Below, in pieces: positions 1 to 5,576 of a DNA stretch of 6,807 nucleotides. The translations under genes and the position numbers were made by a program. The notes under the pieces were generated by a model. The model did not search any database. It had not been told where the DNA came from and saw only the letters and a list, made by a program, of their open reading frames with translations. The DNA is taken from the NCBI GenBank assembly GCA_023136985.1, contig JAGLQD010000463.1, forward strand, positions 1-6,807, given 5' to 3'. The stretch is from Candidatus Sabulitectum sp. (lineage in GTDB: Bacteria; Fermentibacterota; Fermentibacteria; Fermentibacterales; JCC-6). Each line of letters opens with the position of its first letter. Position 1 is the first letter of the stretch.

Positions 1-308
1 GATTCATTCTGCAGGAAGGTTTCTTCCATATTACCAAGGGCGTAGTTATCCAGTACGAACGCCACTGCTGTTGATTCCTTTATTCTTCCCATGTTCCGAG
101 GATTGAATGCAGGGGAAGGCACATCAAAAAATGTAACAGTTGCATTAACAATGCTCTTGGGATCCCAGTGGGTGGTAAGAAAGTCTATCCGCGGATCGGG
201 AACATGGACGGTTAACGGTTTTGATGTATCTGCACCGGCAGCGCCTGCAAGTGCTTTGTATAAAGTAGATCTGCCACAACCTGGTTGACCGGCAAGTGCT
301 ATTTTCAT
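1..308 (-). CDS. Divergent YchF/Obg-family P-loop nucleotide-binding protein, N-terminal part
   Basis: The leftward frame is cut by the window edge, leaving 102 codons. The N-terminus MKIALAGQPGCGRST carries a P-loop at residues 7-15. The segment around residues 37-63 (PDPRID, then a K-x-I-x-x-A-T-V-x-F-x-D pattern) closely follows the YchF signature between the G1 and G3 regions. YchF proteins are ribosome-associated ATPases/GTPases. Two hallmarks differ here: the P-loop lysine is Arg13, and the DxxG motif reads DVPS. The glycine-rich switch II stretch that follows in YchF also looks shortened. A second ATG at 314 is in frame, but the AGGGGG at 317-322 lies only 2 nt from it and 8 nt from the ATG at 308, so 308 is preferred. 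The gene lies 74 nt downstream of the SHOCT-like gene on the same strand. Family membership is fairly secure; catalytic activity is doubtful. Confidence 0.72.
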   Translation of the reverse strand, partial: MKIALAGQPGCGRSTLYKALAGAAGADTSKPLTVHVPDPRIDFLTTHWDPKSIVNATVTFFDVPSPAFNPRNMGRIKESTAVAFVLDNYALGNMEETFLQNE

Positions 309-351
309 TTTCATAACCCCCTGATTGAAGTAGACAATGTTTCAGAGGGCT

Positions 352-380
352 AATCTACAAAACTAACAGGATCAATTCAA
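352..380 (-). promoter_or_regulatory. Possible promoter for the YchF-like gene
   Basis: On the minus strand, TTGAAT (375-380) and TAGATT (352-357) are separated by 17 nt, just after the SHOCT-like stop codon. This would give the YchF-like gene its own start of transcription in the 74-nt gap. The match is weak, and read-through from the upstream operon is equally possible because no terminator hairpin is visible in the gap. Confidence 0.3.
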
Positions 381-382
381 TC

Positions 383-787
383 CTACTCTGTAAATATTCT
401 CACAGTATCTCCGTCGGCGCTGTCAACATTCACTTCAAGCTCTCTCAGAGCTTGAATGAGTTCATCCGCAGGGAGGTCCTTAAGCATGGTCAGGTCAATA
501 CCCTGCTCCTTTATAGCATCAGCAGCATCGGTGGGCATAAGAGCCGAGAGCTTGATCCCTGTTCGAATTAGGCTCATAGGCACTTTAATATTCACCTTGT
601 CTCCGTCAGCGCTGTCAACCACTACACGAAGGTACCTGGGGGAAGTATGAGCGGGTTCGATCCTTTCAACGGAGTCGTTTGCTACATTCTCGGAGGTGGA
701 AACCTTCTCTAGAAGAGAAGAAGCTTCGTCTGCAGTTATCTTGCCCTCAGACAGCATCTCCAATATTTTCATTCTTGAATCACTCAT
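383..787 (-). CDS. SHOCT-like domain protein with duplicated VDSADGD motif
   Basis: A 134-residue soluble protein. Residues 6-29 (MKILEMLSEGKITADEASSL and onward) match the short helical SHOCT-like domain found at the N-terminus of YvlB/LiaX-type proteins and beside DUF2089 genes. Residues 53-69 and 117-133 each form a strand-turn-strand motif with the identical core VDSADGD, followed by a hydrophobic strand. Between them is a helical segment (about 70-115). There is no signal peptide or membrane segment. The start is supported by AAAGGAG a few bases upstream, which overlaps the stop of the preceding membrane-protein gene and suggests coupled translation. Its place in the DUF2089 operon suggests a regulatory or envelope-stress role, but the function is unknown. 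Confidence 0.8.
   Translation of the reverse strand: MSDSRMKILEMLSEGKITADEASSLLEKVSTSENVANDSVERIEPAHTSPRYLRVVVDSADGDKVNIKVPMSLIRTGIKLSALMPTDAADAIKEQGIDLTMLKDLPADELIQALRELEVNVDSADGDTVRIFTE
408..427 (-). repeat. Direct repeat unit, copy 1 (VDSADGD codons)
   Basis: This 20-nt stretch matches 600-619 at 19 of 20 positions. Both encode the VDSADGD core of the SHOCT-like protein (residues 121-127 here). Confidence 0.7.
600..619 (-). repeat. Direct repeat unit, copy 2 (VDSADGD codons)
   Basis: Partner of 408-427, encoding residues 57-63 of the SHOCT-like protein. The single difference is synonymous, at 608 against 416. Confidence 0.7.
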
Positions 788-798
788 TTCTGTCTCCT

Positions 799-1047
799 TT
801 ACACAAATGACAGATAAACTCTGTCGCCACTTTTACTGTTTACGTTAACGCTTAATCCGTGCAGGCACACCATTGCCCACCAGGCCAGATGAGCGCTCTT
901 AAGGATGTTTCCGTACTCTTTTCTTCTGAAGAAAGGGCTTGCGACTAACGCAACTGGAACCAGAGGAAGCATCAGTAGCCAGAAAATAAACCAAGGCAGT
1001 GGAATCATCACTTTCTGAATGCGGATCAAAAGGAAGAATGCCGGCAT
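799..1047 (-). CDS. Small membrane protein of the DUF2089 operon
   Basis: An 82-residue protein. The upstream frame extends to 1095, but the ATG at 1047 is preferred: GGAGG lies 8 nt before it, and the gene begins 1 nt after the DUF2089 stop (TAA-A-ATG), a typical operon junction. Residues about 14-38 form one strong hydrophobic segment (PLPWFIFWLLMLPLVPVALV), followed by a basic stretch (FFRRKEYG) that is probably cytoplasmic. A helix (about 47-64) then leads to a C-terminal strand motif, LSVNVNSKSGDRVYL, resembling the two VDSADGD motifs of the next gene product. It may anchor that partner at the membrane. No named family was recognised. Confidence 0.75.
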   Translation of the reverse strand: MPAFFLLIRIQKVMIPLPWFIFWLLMLPLVPVALVASPFFRRKEYGNILKSAHLAWWAMVCLHGLSVNVNSKSGDRVYLSFV

Positions 1048-1048
1048 T

Positions 1049-1396
1049 TTAAAGCACCTCCAATGCTTCCGAGACTGTGATCTCCCCATTTTCAAGTCGT
1101 TTGATCGTACTTGACTGAGGTGGGTTCATCTGCATCCCGCTGTTAAGTTTCTCAACAAGCTTCTCCAGTCGTGACCTTGCAGTGGGATAACTGACTCCAA
1201 GGGCTTCCTGCAGTTTTTTTATGGAACCAAAACTTCTGATGAACGCAATTGCAAGAGCTTGATCCGCATTGCTGAGACCCGTAAGAGCATCTGTTTCGAA
1301 GTGTCCTTCAACTGAAAGGTCACAAGTACTGCAGTGGAGCTTAACCGGAATCATTGACCTGCCGCATGACGGGCATTTGATGTTACTGATATTCAT
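1049..1396 (-). CDS. DUF2089 family zinc-ribbon/HTH protein
   Basis: A 115-residue protein matching the DUF2089 pattern. Residues 8-25 form a four-cysteine zinc ribbon (CPSC and CSTC). Residues 28-56 (EGHF, then a hydrophobic helix) precede a helix-turn-helix-like segment at about 57-84, GSIKKLQEALGVSYPTARSR, which is typical of the family and suggests DNA binding. The last 18 residues (IKRLENGEITVSEALEVL) form a second short helical motif like the SHOCT-like domain of the third gene. The ATG at 1396 follows GGAGG by 6 nt and a short leader from a TTGACA promoter. As first gene of the cluster it probably regulates the operon, perhaps including itself. The family assignment is firm; the target is inferred. 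Confidence 0.88.
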   Translation of the reverse strand: MNISNIKCPSCGRSMIPVKLHCSTCDLSVEGHFETDALTGLSNADQALAIAFIRSFGSIKKLQEALGVSYPTARSRLEKLVEKLNSGMQMNPPQSSTIKRLENGEITVSEALEVL

Positions 1397-1421
1397 GCAA
1401 AACCTCCATTTCTCTAAAGGG

Positions 1422-1448
1422 AATATACTATAAATTTAATAATGTCAA
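1422..1448 (-). promoter_or_regulatory. Promoter of the DUF2089 operon
   Basis: On the minus strand a consensus TTGACA (1443-1448) is followed after 15 nt by TATATT (1422-1427). The spacer is short but the surroundings are very AT-rich. The predicted start lies about 20 nt before the DUF2089 ATG. The palindrome TAAATTTA at 1431-1438 sits in the spacer and could be a regulator contact, though it is short enough to be chance. Confidence 0.5.
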
Positions 1449-1499
1449 TGTTTTGATTAAGAAAGTTAAAGAAGCTGGAATTTTATGCGATTCGAGGTA

Positions 1500-1527
1500 T
1501 TGACTCGGCGAAAAAAAAGGTTACTAA
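1500..1527 (+). promoter_or_regulatory. Likely glgC promoter
   Basis: TTGACT (1500-1505) and TACTAA (1522-1527) are separated by 16 nt that include a run of eight A (1511-1518). This would give a leader of about 70 nt before the GTG start of glgC. The sequence GGTATTGAC here is repeated at the presumed pilus promoter (3252-3260), followed by a similar TACTA -10. No gene was identified in the 197 nt between the divergent starts. Confidence 0.4.
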
Positions 1528-1605
1528 TTACTGTGATGTTTTTTAGCGTTTCTATTCTGTCAAGTATGAATGCTGTCAATGAATCAGTTAACAGGGGAGG
1601 ACACT

Positions 1606-2868
1606 GTGGATATAGTTTCTGTTATTCTAGGTGGCGGCAGGGGAACAAGACTTTTTCCTTTAACTCTTCACAGAAGCAAACCTGCTGTACCCATAGGAGG
1701 CAAATACAGGCTGATTGATATTCCTGTATCGAATTGTGTTAACAACCGTATCAGGAAGATTCTGGTTCTGACCCAGTATAACAGCGAGAGCCTCAACAGA
1801 CATGTAGGGCAGACCTACAGATTTGACAGATTCTCCGATGGTTTTGTTTCAATTCTTGCAGCGGAGCAGACGCCGGAAAATACAAGCTGGTTTCAAGGCA
1901 CTGCTGATGCTGTAAGGCAGGGACTTGTTCATATTCTTTCTCAGCATCCCGAGATGGTTCTTATTCTCTCCGGTGACCAGCTTTATAGAATGGATTTTTC
2001 AAAGTTTGTAGGAGAATTTCAATCCTCAGGGGCTGATATCAGTATTGCTACCAAACCTGTTGCTGAAGAAGAGGCTCTTGGCATGGGCATCGTACAGGTT
2101 GCCACAGACGGTGTGATCAATGGATTCGTAGAAAAACCACCTGTGGATCAGCTGTCCGGTCTTGAAAGCGATCAGCAGGGAGTAACTGATGAAAGACCCT
2201 ATCTTGGAAGCATGGGTATCTACCTTTTCAAGCCTGACGTTCTCCGCCGAATACTCATGGATGAAGACAGGGACAAGACCGATTTCGGGAAAGAGATAAT
2301 ACCGGATGCTATCGATCGTTACAAAGTAACTTCCCACATGTTCCACGGGTACTGGTCAGATATCGGAACCATCAGCAGTTTTTTCAAGGCAAATATCGAC
2401 CTGGCAATGCCTGCTCCTGAATTCGATATGTATTCCAATTTTACGCCTCTTTATACCAGGGCCAGAGCGCTTCCAGGAGCAAGGATAAACAACACCTCGC
2501 TGAAGAACACAGTAGTCTGCGGTGCCTCTGATATATCAGGCGCCGAGATAGAGAATTCCATCATTGGTCTTCGAAGTTACATTGGAACTGGCACATCAAT
2601 AACTAACAGCATAAACATGGGAACTGACTTCTGGCGAGGGCATTTCAAAGATTCAGGTGCGGTCACCGCCAGTCACCCTGCTCTGGGTATAGGTAGAAAT
2701 TGTACCATAAGAAACACTATACTTGATAAGAATGTGAGACTGGGTAATGAGGTTCGGCTGGTTAATGAGGCTGGGCTGGATTTCTTCGACGGAGACGGTA
2801 TTTACATAAGAGATGGTATTATTGTGGTTCCCAAGGGGGTAACCGTACCGGATGGTACAGTGCTTTAG
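1606..2868 (+). CDS. glgC: Glucose-1-phosphate adenylyltransferase (ADP-glucose pyrophosphorylase)
   Basis: This enzyme makes ADP-glucose and pyrophosphate from ATP and glucose 1-phosphate (EC 2.7.7.27), the committed step of bacterial glycogen synthesis in the cytoplasm. The 420-residue protein is full length. Visible motifs include the nucleotide loop LGGGRGTRLFPLT (8-20), SKPAVP with its lysine near 25, SGDQLYRMD (122-130), FVEKP with the glucose-1-phosphate-binding lysine (near 177), DFGKEIIP (226-233) and YWSDIGTISSF (249-259). A left-handed beta-helix follows from about 285. The C-terminus (DKNVRLG, then VVPKGVTVPDGTVL) resembles cyanobacterial and plant enzymes. An upstream ATG at 1570 is in frame, but GGGGAGG at 1594-1600 lies 5 nt before the GTG at 1606, and that start gives the family-typical N-terminus MDIVSVILGGG. 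No other glycogen gene is in view. Confidence 0.95.
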   Translation: MDIVSVILGGGRGTRLFPLTLHRSKPAVPIGGKYRLIDIPVSNCVNNRIRKILVLTQYNSESLNRHVGQTYRFDRFSDGFVSILAAEQTPENTSWFQGTADAVRQGLVHILSQHPEMVLILSGDQLYRMDFSKFVGEFQSSGADISIATKPVAEEEALGMGIVQVATDGVINGFVEKPPVDQLSGLESDQQGVTDERPYLGSMGIYLFKPDVLRRILMDEDRDKTDFGKEIIPDAIDRYKVTSHMFHGYWSDIGTISSFFKANIDLAMPAPEFDMYSNFTPLYTRARALPGARINNTSLKNTVVCGASDISGAEIENSIIGLRSYIGTGTSITNSINMGTDFWRGHFKDSGAVTASHPALGIGRNCTIRNTILDKNVRLGNEVRLVNEAGLDFFDGDGIYIRDGIIVVPKGVTVPDGTVL

Positions 2869-2871
2869 ATA

Positions 2872-3168
2872 CTATCTTGTAATCAATTCAGTAAGTCTTC
2901 TAGCAAATTCCTTTTCGTTCGGAATCTCTTCATAATCTATAGCTAGAGAGGTCATCGCATCGATGTAAGCTCTTATTATGGATGCTTTTGTTATCCTCTG
3001 CTGTCTGTTGTTCTTCGATCTGTTAGTTGAAATTGTTCTTACAATACGAGTTAGAACCTCTTCCTGGTCTGGTCTTACCGGAACAGTGAGTCGGACTGAA
3101 GCTACCGACTGTTCCTCTATATCCGTTATGCTGCTTACCAGTCCGCTGTTTCTTCCATTGCTGATCAT
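2872..3168 (-). CDS. Small ribbon-helix-helix-like putative DNA-binding protein
   Basis: A 98-residue protein of unrecognised family. Its middle fits a ribbon-helix-helix plan: a short strand (VRLTVPVR, 24-32), a first helix (about 34-50), a basic linker (RSKNNRQQR) and a second helix beginning TKASIIRAYIDAM (60-72). The linker is longer than usual for Arc/CopG proteins. The tail (75-98) is charged and probably helical. A GTG at 3177 is in frame but overlaps the ribosome-binding site; GGAGG at 3177-3181 lies 8 nt before the ATG at 3168, so 3168 is chosen. The gene is divergent from the pilus operon and convergent with glgC, ending 3 nt from its stop. It may regulate itself and the pilus genes; this is inferred from position and fold only. 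Confidence 0.7.
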   Translation of the reverse strand: MISNGRNSGLVSSITDIEEQSVASVRLTVPVRPDQEEVLTRIVRTISTNRSKNNRQQRITKASIIRAYIDAMTSLAIDYEEIPNEKEFARRLTELITR

Positions 3169-3190
3169 GTATGACACCTCCTATGTTCCA

Positions 3191-3218
3191 AAGATACATT
3201 TTTCTAAACCCGTGTCAA
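3191..3218 (-). promoter_or_regulatory. Promoter of the ribbon-helix-helix-like gene
   Basis: On the minus strand TTGACA (3213-3218) and TATCTT (3191-3196) are separated by 16 nt. Transcription would begin near 3184, giving a very short leader that contains the GGAGG of the gene. Confidence 0.55.
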
Positions 3219-3228
3219 TAGAAATATG

Positions 3229-3249
3229 AAATTCATCAGTTATGAATTT
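3229..3249. promoter_or_regulatory. Inverted repeat, candidate operator between divergent genes
   Basis: AAATTCAT (3229-3236) and ATGAATTT (3242-3249) are perfect 8-bp inverted arms around the 5-nt spacer CAGTT. An extra ATGAA at 3226-3230 makes three half-sites: ATGAA, TTCAT, ATGAA. The site ends 6 nt before the presumed -35 box of the pilus operon and lies 10 bp upstream of the -35 box of the divergent gene. This arrangement suits an operator read by the adjacent ribbon-helix-helix-like protein. The repeat is seen directly; the binding protein is inferred. Confidence 0.5.
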
Positions 3250-3255
3250 GGGGTA

Positions 3256-3282
3256 TTGACGACAGGGGGGGTATGGTACTAG
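3256..3282 (+). promoter_or_regulatory. Possible promoter of the pilus operon
   Basis: TTGACG (3256-3261) and TACTAG (3277-3282) are separated by 15 nt that contain a run of seven G (3265-3271). The sequence GGTATTGAC and the TACTA -10 resemble the presumed glgC promoter. An alternative -10, TAATAT, lies at 3285-3290 without a good -35. The 15-nt spacing is short, so the promoter may be weak or need an activator. Confidence 0.35.
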
Positions 3283-3349
3283 GGTAATATCACAGTGAGG
3301 TAACAAGTATCGGTTTTATTTTGGATTAGCGGATTCCGGAGGTGATTGG

Positions 3350-3391
3350 ATGAAACATCGGAGTCAATTGCAGGGAGGGGAGACATGCTGA
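3350..3391 (+). CDS. Candidate 13-residue leader peptide overlapping pilMN start
   Basis: The frame encodes MKHRSQLQGGETC and then TGA. It is preceded by GGAGG at 3338-3342 with ideal 7-nt spacing. Its last codons contain the GGGAGGGG ribosome-binding site and the ATG of pilMN, so the two frames overlap by 7 nt (3385-3391). Ribosomes finishing the leader would terminate on the pilMN start, which suggests translational coupling. An alternative is that the upstream GGAGG serves a TTG start at 3346 in the pilMN frame, but the spacing there is only 3 nt. There is no homology evidence for the peptide. Confidence 0.35.
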   Translation: MKHRSQLQGGETC

Positions 3392-5118
3392 TCTTTGGCG
3401 GGTCAGGGAAGTCGTCTGTTGGCCTGGATATTGGTAGTCATTCGGTAAAAGTAGTAGAGCTTGTTCGTTCCGGAAAGGGAATCAAGCTCAGCAAGTATGC
3501 TATTGTCGAATTGCCTCCTGACACAGTTGTCGACGGCGAGGTGATCAATAGAGATCACCTGGTGGAGTCTATTAAGGATGCACTGACAAAATCAGGCATC
3601 AAGACGAAGGCGGTTAACTCGGCGGTATCTGGAAGAAGTGTCATCGTTCGAAGAATTCCAATGGAAAAAATGACGGAGGCGCAAGCTCGTCAGGCAATTC
3701 ACTGGGAGGCGGAACAGCACATTCCATTCAGGGTGGATGAGGTTAGTATCGATTTCAAGATACTGAACGAGGAATCATCACCCGGGCAGATGGAAGTTCT
3801 GCTGGTTGCAGCGAAGAAGGAGATCATCAACCTTCACAGAAGTGTTGTTCAGGGCGCCGGCATAAGATCTTCTTCGGTGGATCTTGAGCAGTTTGCTCTT
3901 CTGAGGGCGTACGAGAATTCCTATCATCCCTCGGATGATGAATGCGTAACGATCCTGAATGTTGGATCTGACAATACCAACCTGGTTATTACCAAGGGTG
4001 GTGTACCAAGTTTCAACAGAGACATCGCAATGGGCGGAGGAAGGTTCATAGAGGCGATCCTTCGTTCGCTTGGTGTGGACTATCCTACTGCTGCTGCAAT
4101 TCTCAAAGGCAATCTTCCTGAAGGGGTATCCGAGGAAGATGTCAAGAATGCTGTAAGCAGCGTACTGGAAGAATTATCCACAAGCGTCAGGCGATCTTTC
4201 ATAAGTTTCCAGGCTTCAGGGGAGAGCAGCAGAATAGACAAGATGCTTCTCAGTGGTGGCTGTTCACTTATGGCGGGCCTTGCTGAGACACTCAGCGACC
4301 ATCACGGTCTTCCTGTGGAGGCTTTCGATGTTCTGGGTGACATTCAGTTGGAAGGTGAGATTCTTACAGACGAGGCAGCCAGGCATTCTCTTGAAGCAGT
4401 GATCGCAGTAGCAGTTGGACTTGCTCTTAAATCACTGGAGCCGGGAAGTCTTGATATTGACATCCTGCCTGTTGAGGAGAAAGCAAGGAAAACCAGGAAA
4501 TCCGGTGCCGGTTCATCCCCTCTACTGGGAATTCTCAGCTGGGCACCTCTGGGACTTATTGTGGTGGGAATTATTGTTTTGTTCATGCACTACTCGGGTC
4601 TTACAAAAACAAAGGATCTGCTTGACGAAGAGATTGCTTTGAAGAACACCGAAATAGCCAGCATGCAGCAGCAGGTTTCAAGGCAACAGGAACTGGATGC
4701 CATTGAAGCCCAGCTCAACATGCGCAGAGCCTCTGTTAACGCTCTGTCGCTTCGACAGAAAAGCACGGTATATGTGCTTGAATACCTGGTTCGTGCTTTG
4801 TACCCTGAACAGGCAGAGTTTGCAGAGGAAGCAGCCAAGACAATCTATCTGACAGAATTGTCTCTCAGTGGCAGCAATCTTCACATTTCAGGAATAGCAA
4901 GAAACTGGGGCGATATTGTTGCATTCCAGACAAGGCTTGAGGAAACAATGCCTGATGGTGTTACTCCTCTGTTCCTTATGGAAGACTTTGGACAGAATTA
5001 CAATGTGGCACCTGTGCTTGATGCCAGTGGCGGCGAGAGCAGGTACCAGTTCAGTACAGACATAGGCGTAAACCAGATGTCGCTTGAGCCACTTGTTGGC
5101 GACTACGCCGGAATCTGA
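3385..5118 (+). CDS. PilM-PilN fusion, type IV pilus inner-membrane assembly protein
   Basis: A 577-residue protein joining two normally separate pilus proteins. Residues about 1-350 are PilM, an actin-like cytoplasmic protein. They show the phosphate-1 motif GLDIGSHSVKVVEL (13-26), NVGSDNTNLVI (192-202) and the adenosine motif LSGGCSLMAGL (289-299). Immediately after comes LDIDILPVEEKARK; IDILP at 358-362 matches the INLLP peptide at the N-terminus of PilN that docks into PilM. A transmembrane helix follows (about 385-403, GLIVVGIIVLFMHY), then a coiled coil (about 407-457) and a periplasmic PilN domain (about 458-560). The length equals PilM plus PilN. The start is the ATG with GGAGG at 3374-3378, 6 nt upstream; an in-frame TTG at 3346 is less likely. 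It is the first large gene of the operon and lies 11 nt before the lipoprotein gene. Confidence 0.9.
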   Translation: MLIFGGSGKSSVGLDIGSHSVKVVELVRSGKGIKLSKYAIVELPPDTVVDGEVINRDHLVESIKDALTKSGIKTKAVNSAVSGRSVIVRRIPMEKMTEAQARQAIHWEAEQHIPFRVDEVSIDFKILNEESSPGQMEVLLVAAKKEIINLHRSVVQGAGIRSSSVDLEQFALLRAYENSYHPSDDECVTILNVGSDNTNLVITKGGVPSFNRDIAMGGGRFIEAILRSLGVDYPTAAAILKGNLPEGVSEEDVKNAVSSVLEELSTSVRRSFISFQASGESSRIDKMLLSGGCSLMAGLAETLSDHHGLPVEAFDVLGDIQLEGEILTDEAARHSLEAVIAVAVGLALKSLEPGSLDIDILPVEEKARKTRKSGAGSSPLLGILSWAPLGLIVVGIIVLFMHYSGLTKTKDLLDEEIALKNTEIASMQQQVSRQQELDAIEAQLNMRRASVNALSLRQKSTVYVLEYLVRALYPEQAEFAEEAAKTIYLTELSLSGSNLHISGIARNWGDIVAFQTRLEETMPDGVTPLFLMEDFGQNYNVAPVLDASGGESRYQFSTDIGVNQMSLEPLVGDYAGI

Positions 5119-5129
5119 TAGGAGGTATC

Positions 5130-5576
5130 ATGAAAAATACGATCCTGGCACTGGCTGCAATGAGTGCTCTTGTGGCACTCGTGGGGTGTGATCCATTCGG
5201 ATCTGATCAGACAATGACTTATGTAACAGGTACCATCTACACAGATGATGCCATGACCATTCCTGCAGAGGGAATAGCAGTGGAGCTTATCGTGTCACCG
5301 GACAGTTTAGTAGTCAGACCCCAGATTGCTTTCACAAATATATCTGGTGTTTTCTTTATGGAGATCCAGTTCTATCCATCTCTTCCCGACGGGGATGCTG
5401 GCACCGGCTATACAATGCCCGCTACTGCAACGGTAGGTTTGACGGCTTATTATGGAGCGGAAACCTATGTTTACAAAGAGCTTGATGAAGGCTTCGTTCT
5501 GACCCCCGGAGATACTCTTACCGTCTGGCCAATTGATCTATCAGCCTTCGCCGAGAGATCCGGAGGTTCGCAATAA
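5130..5576 (+). CDS. Lipoprotein between pilMN and pilO
   Basis: A 148-residue protein with a type II signal peptide: MKNTILALAAMSALVALVGC, lipidated at Cys20 after the lipobox LVGC. The residue after the cysteine is Asp, which in enterobacteria favours inner-membrane retention; whether that rule applies here is unknown. The mature part is rich in predicted strands (TYVTGTIYTDDA, IAVELIVSPDS, then an alternating pattern to VWPIDLSAF) and resembles a single beta-sandwich of the carboxypeptidase-regulatory-like/transthyretin type. It does not look like PilP. GGAGG lies 4 nt before the ATG, 11 nt after the pilMN stop. Its place inside the operon suggests a pilus-complex role. The family is not recognised. 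Confidence 0.8.
   Translation: MKNTILALAAMSALVALVGCDPFGSDQTMTYVTGTIYTDDAMTIPAEGIAVELIVSPDSLVVRPQIAFTNISGVFFMEIQFYPSLPDGDAGTGYTMPATATVGLTAYYGAETYVYKELDEGFVLTPGDTLTVWPIDLSAFAERSGGSQ

Noticed and set aside
91..288. Plus-strand frame of 65 codons
   Set aside because: It is antisense to the P-loop and PDPRID region of the YchF-like gene and shows no features of its own.
323..382. Inverted repeat GATTGAA and TTCAATC between the SHOCT-like and YchF-like genes
   Set aside because: The arms are 7 bp and 46 nt apart, with no T run on either strand, so neither a terminator nor an operator is convincing.
1485..1718. Plus-strand frame of 77 codons upstream of and overlapping glgC
   Set aside because: It overlaps the strongly supported glgC start in another frame and has no ribosome-binding site; the start of its translation looks like a weak signal peptide by chance.
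2842..2861. Hairpin GTACC-GGAT-GGTAC at the end of glgC as a terminator
   Set aside because: The stem is only 5 bp plus two pairs beyond a mismatch, lies inside the coding region and is not followed by a T run.
4344..4884. Several overlapping frames on both strands within the PilM-PilN fusion
   Set aside because: They overlap a clearly coding region with continuous domain matches and are chance frames.
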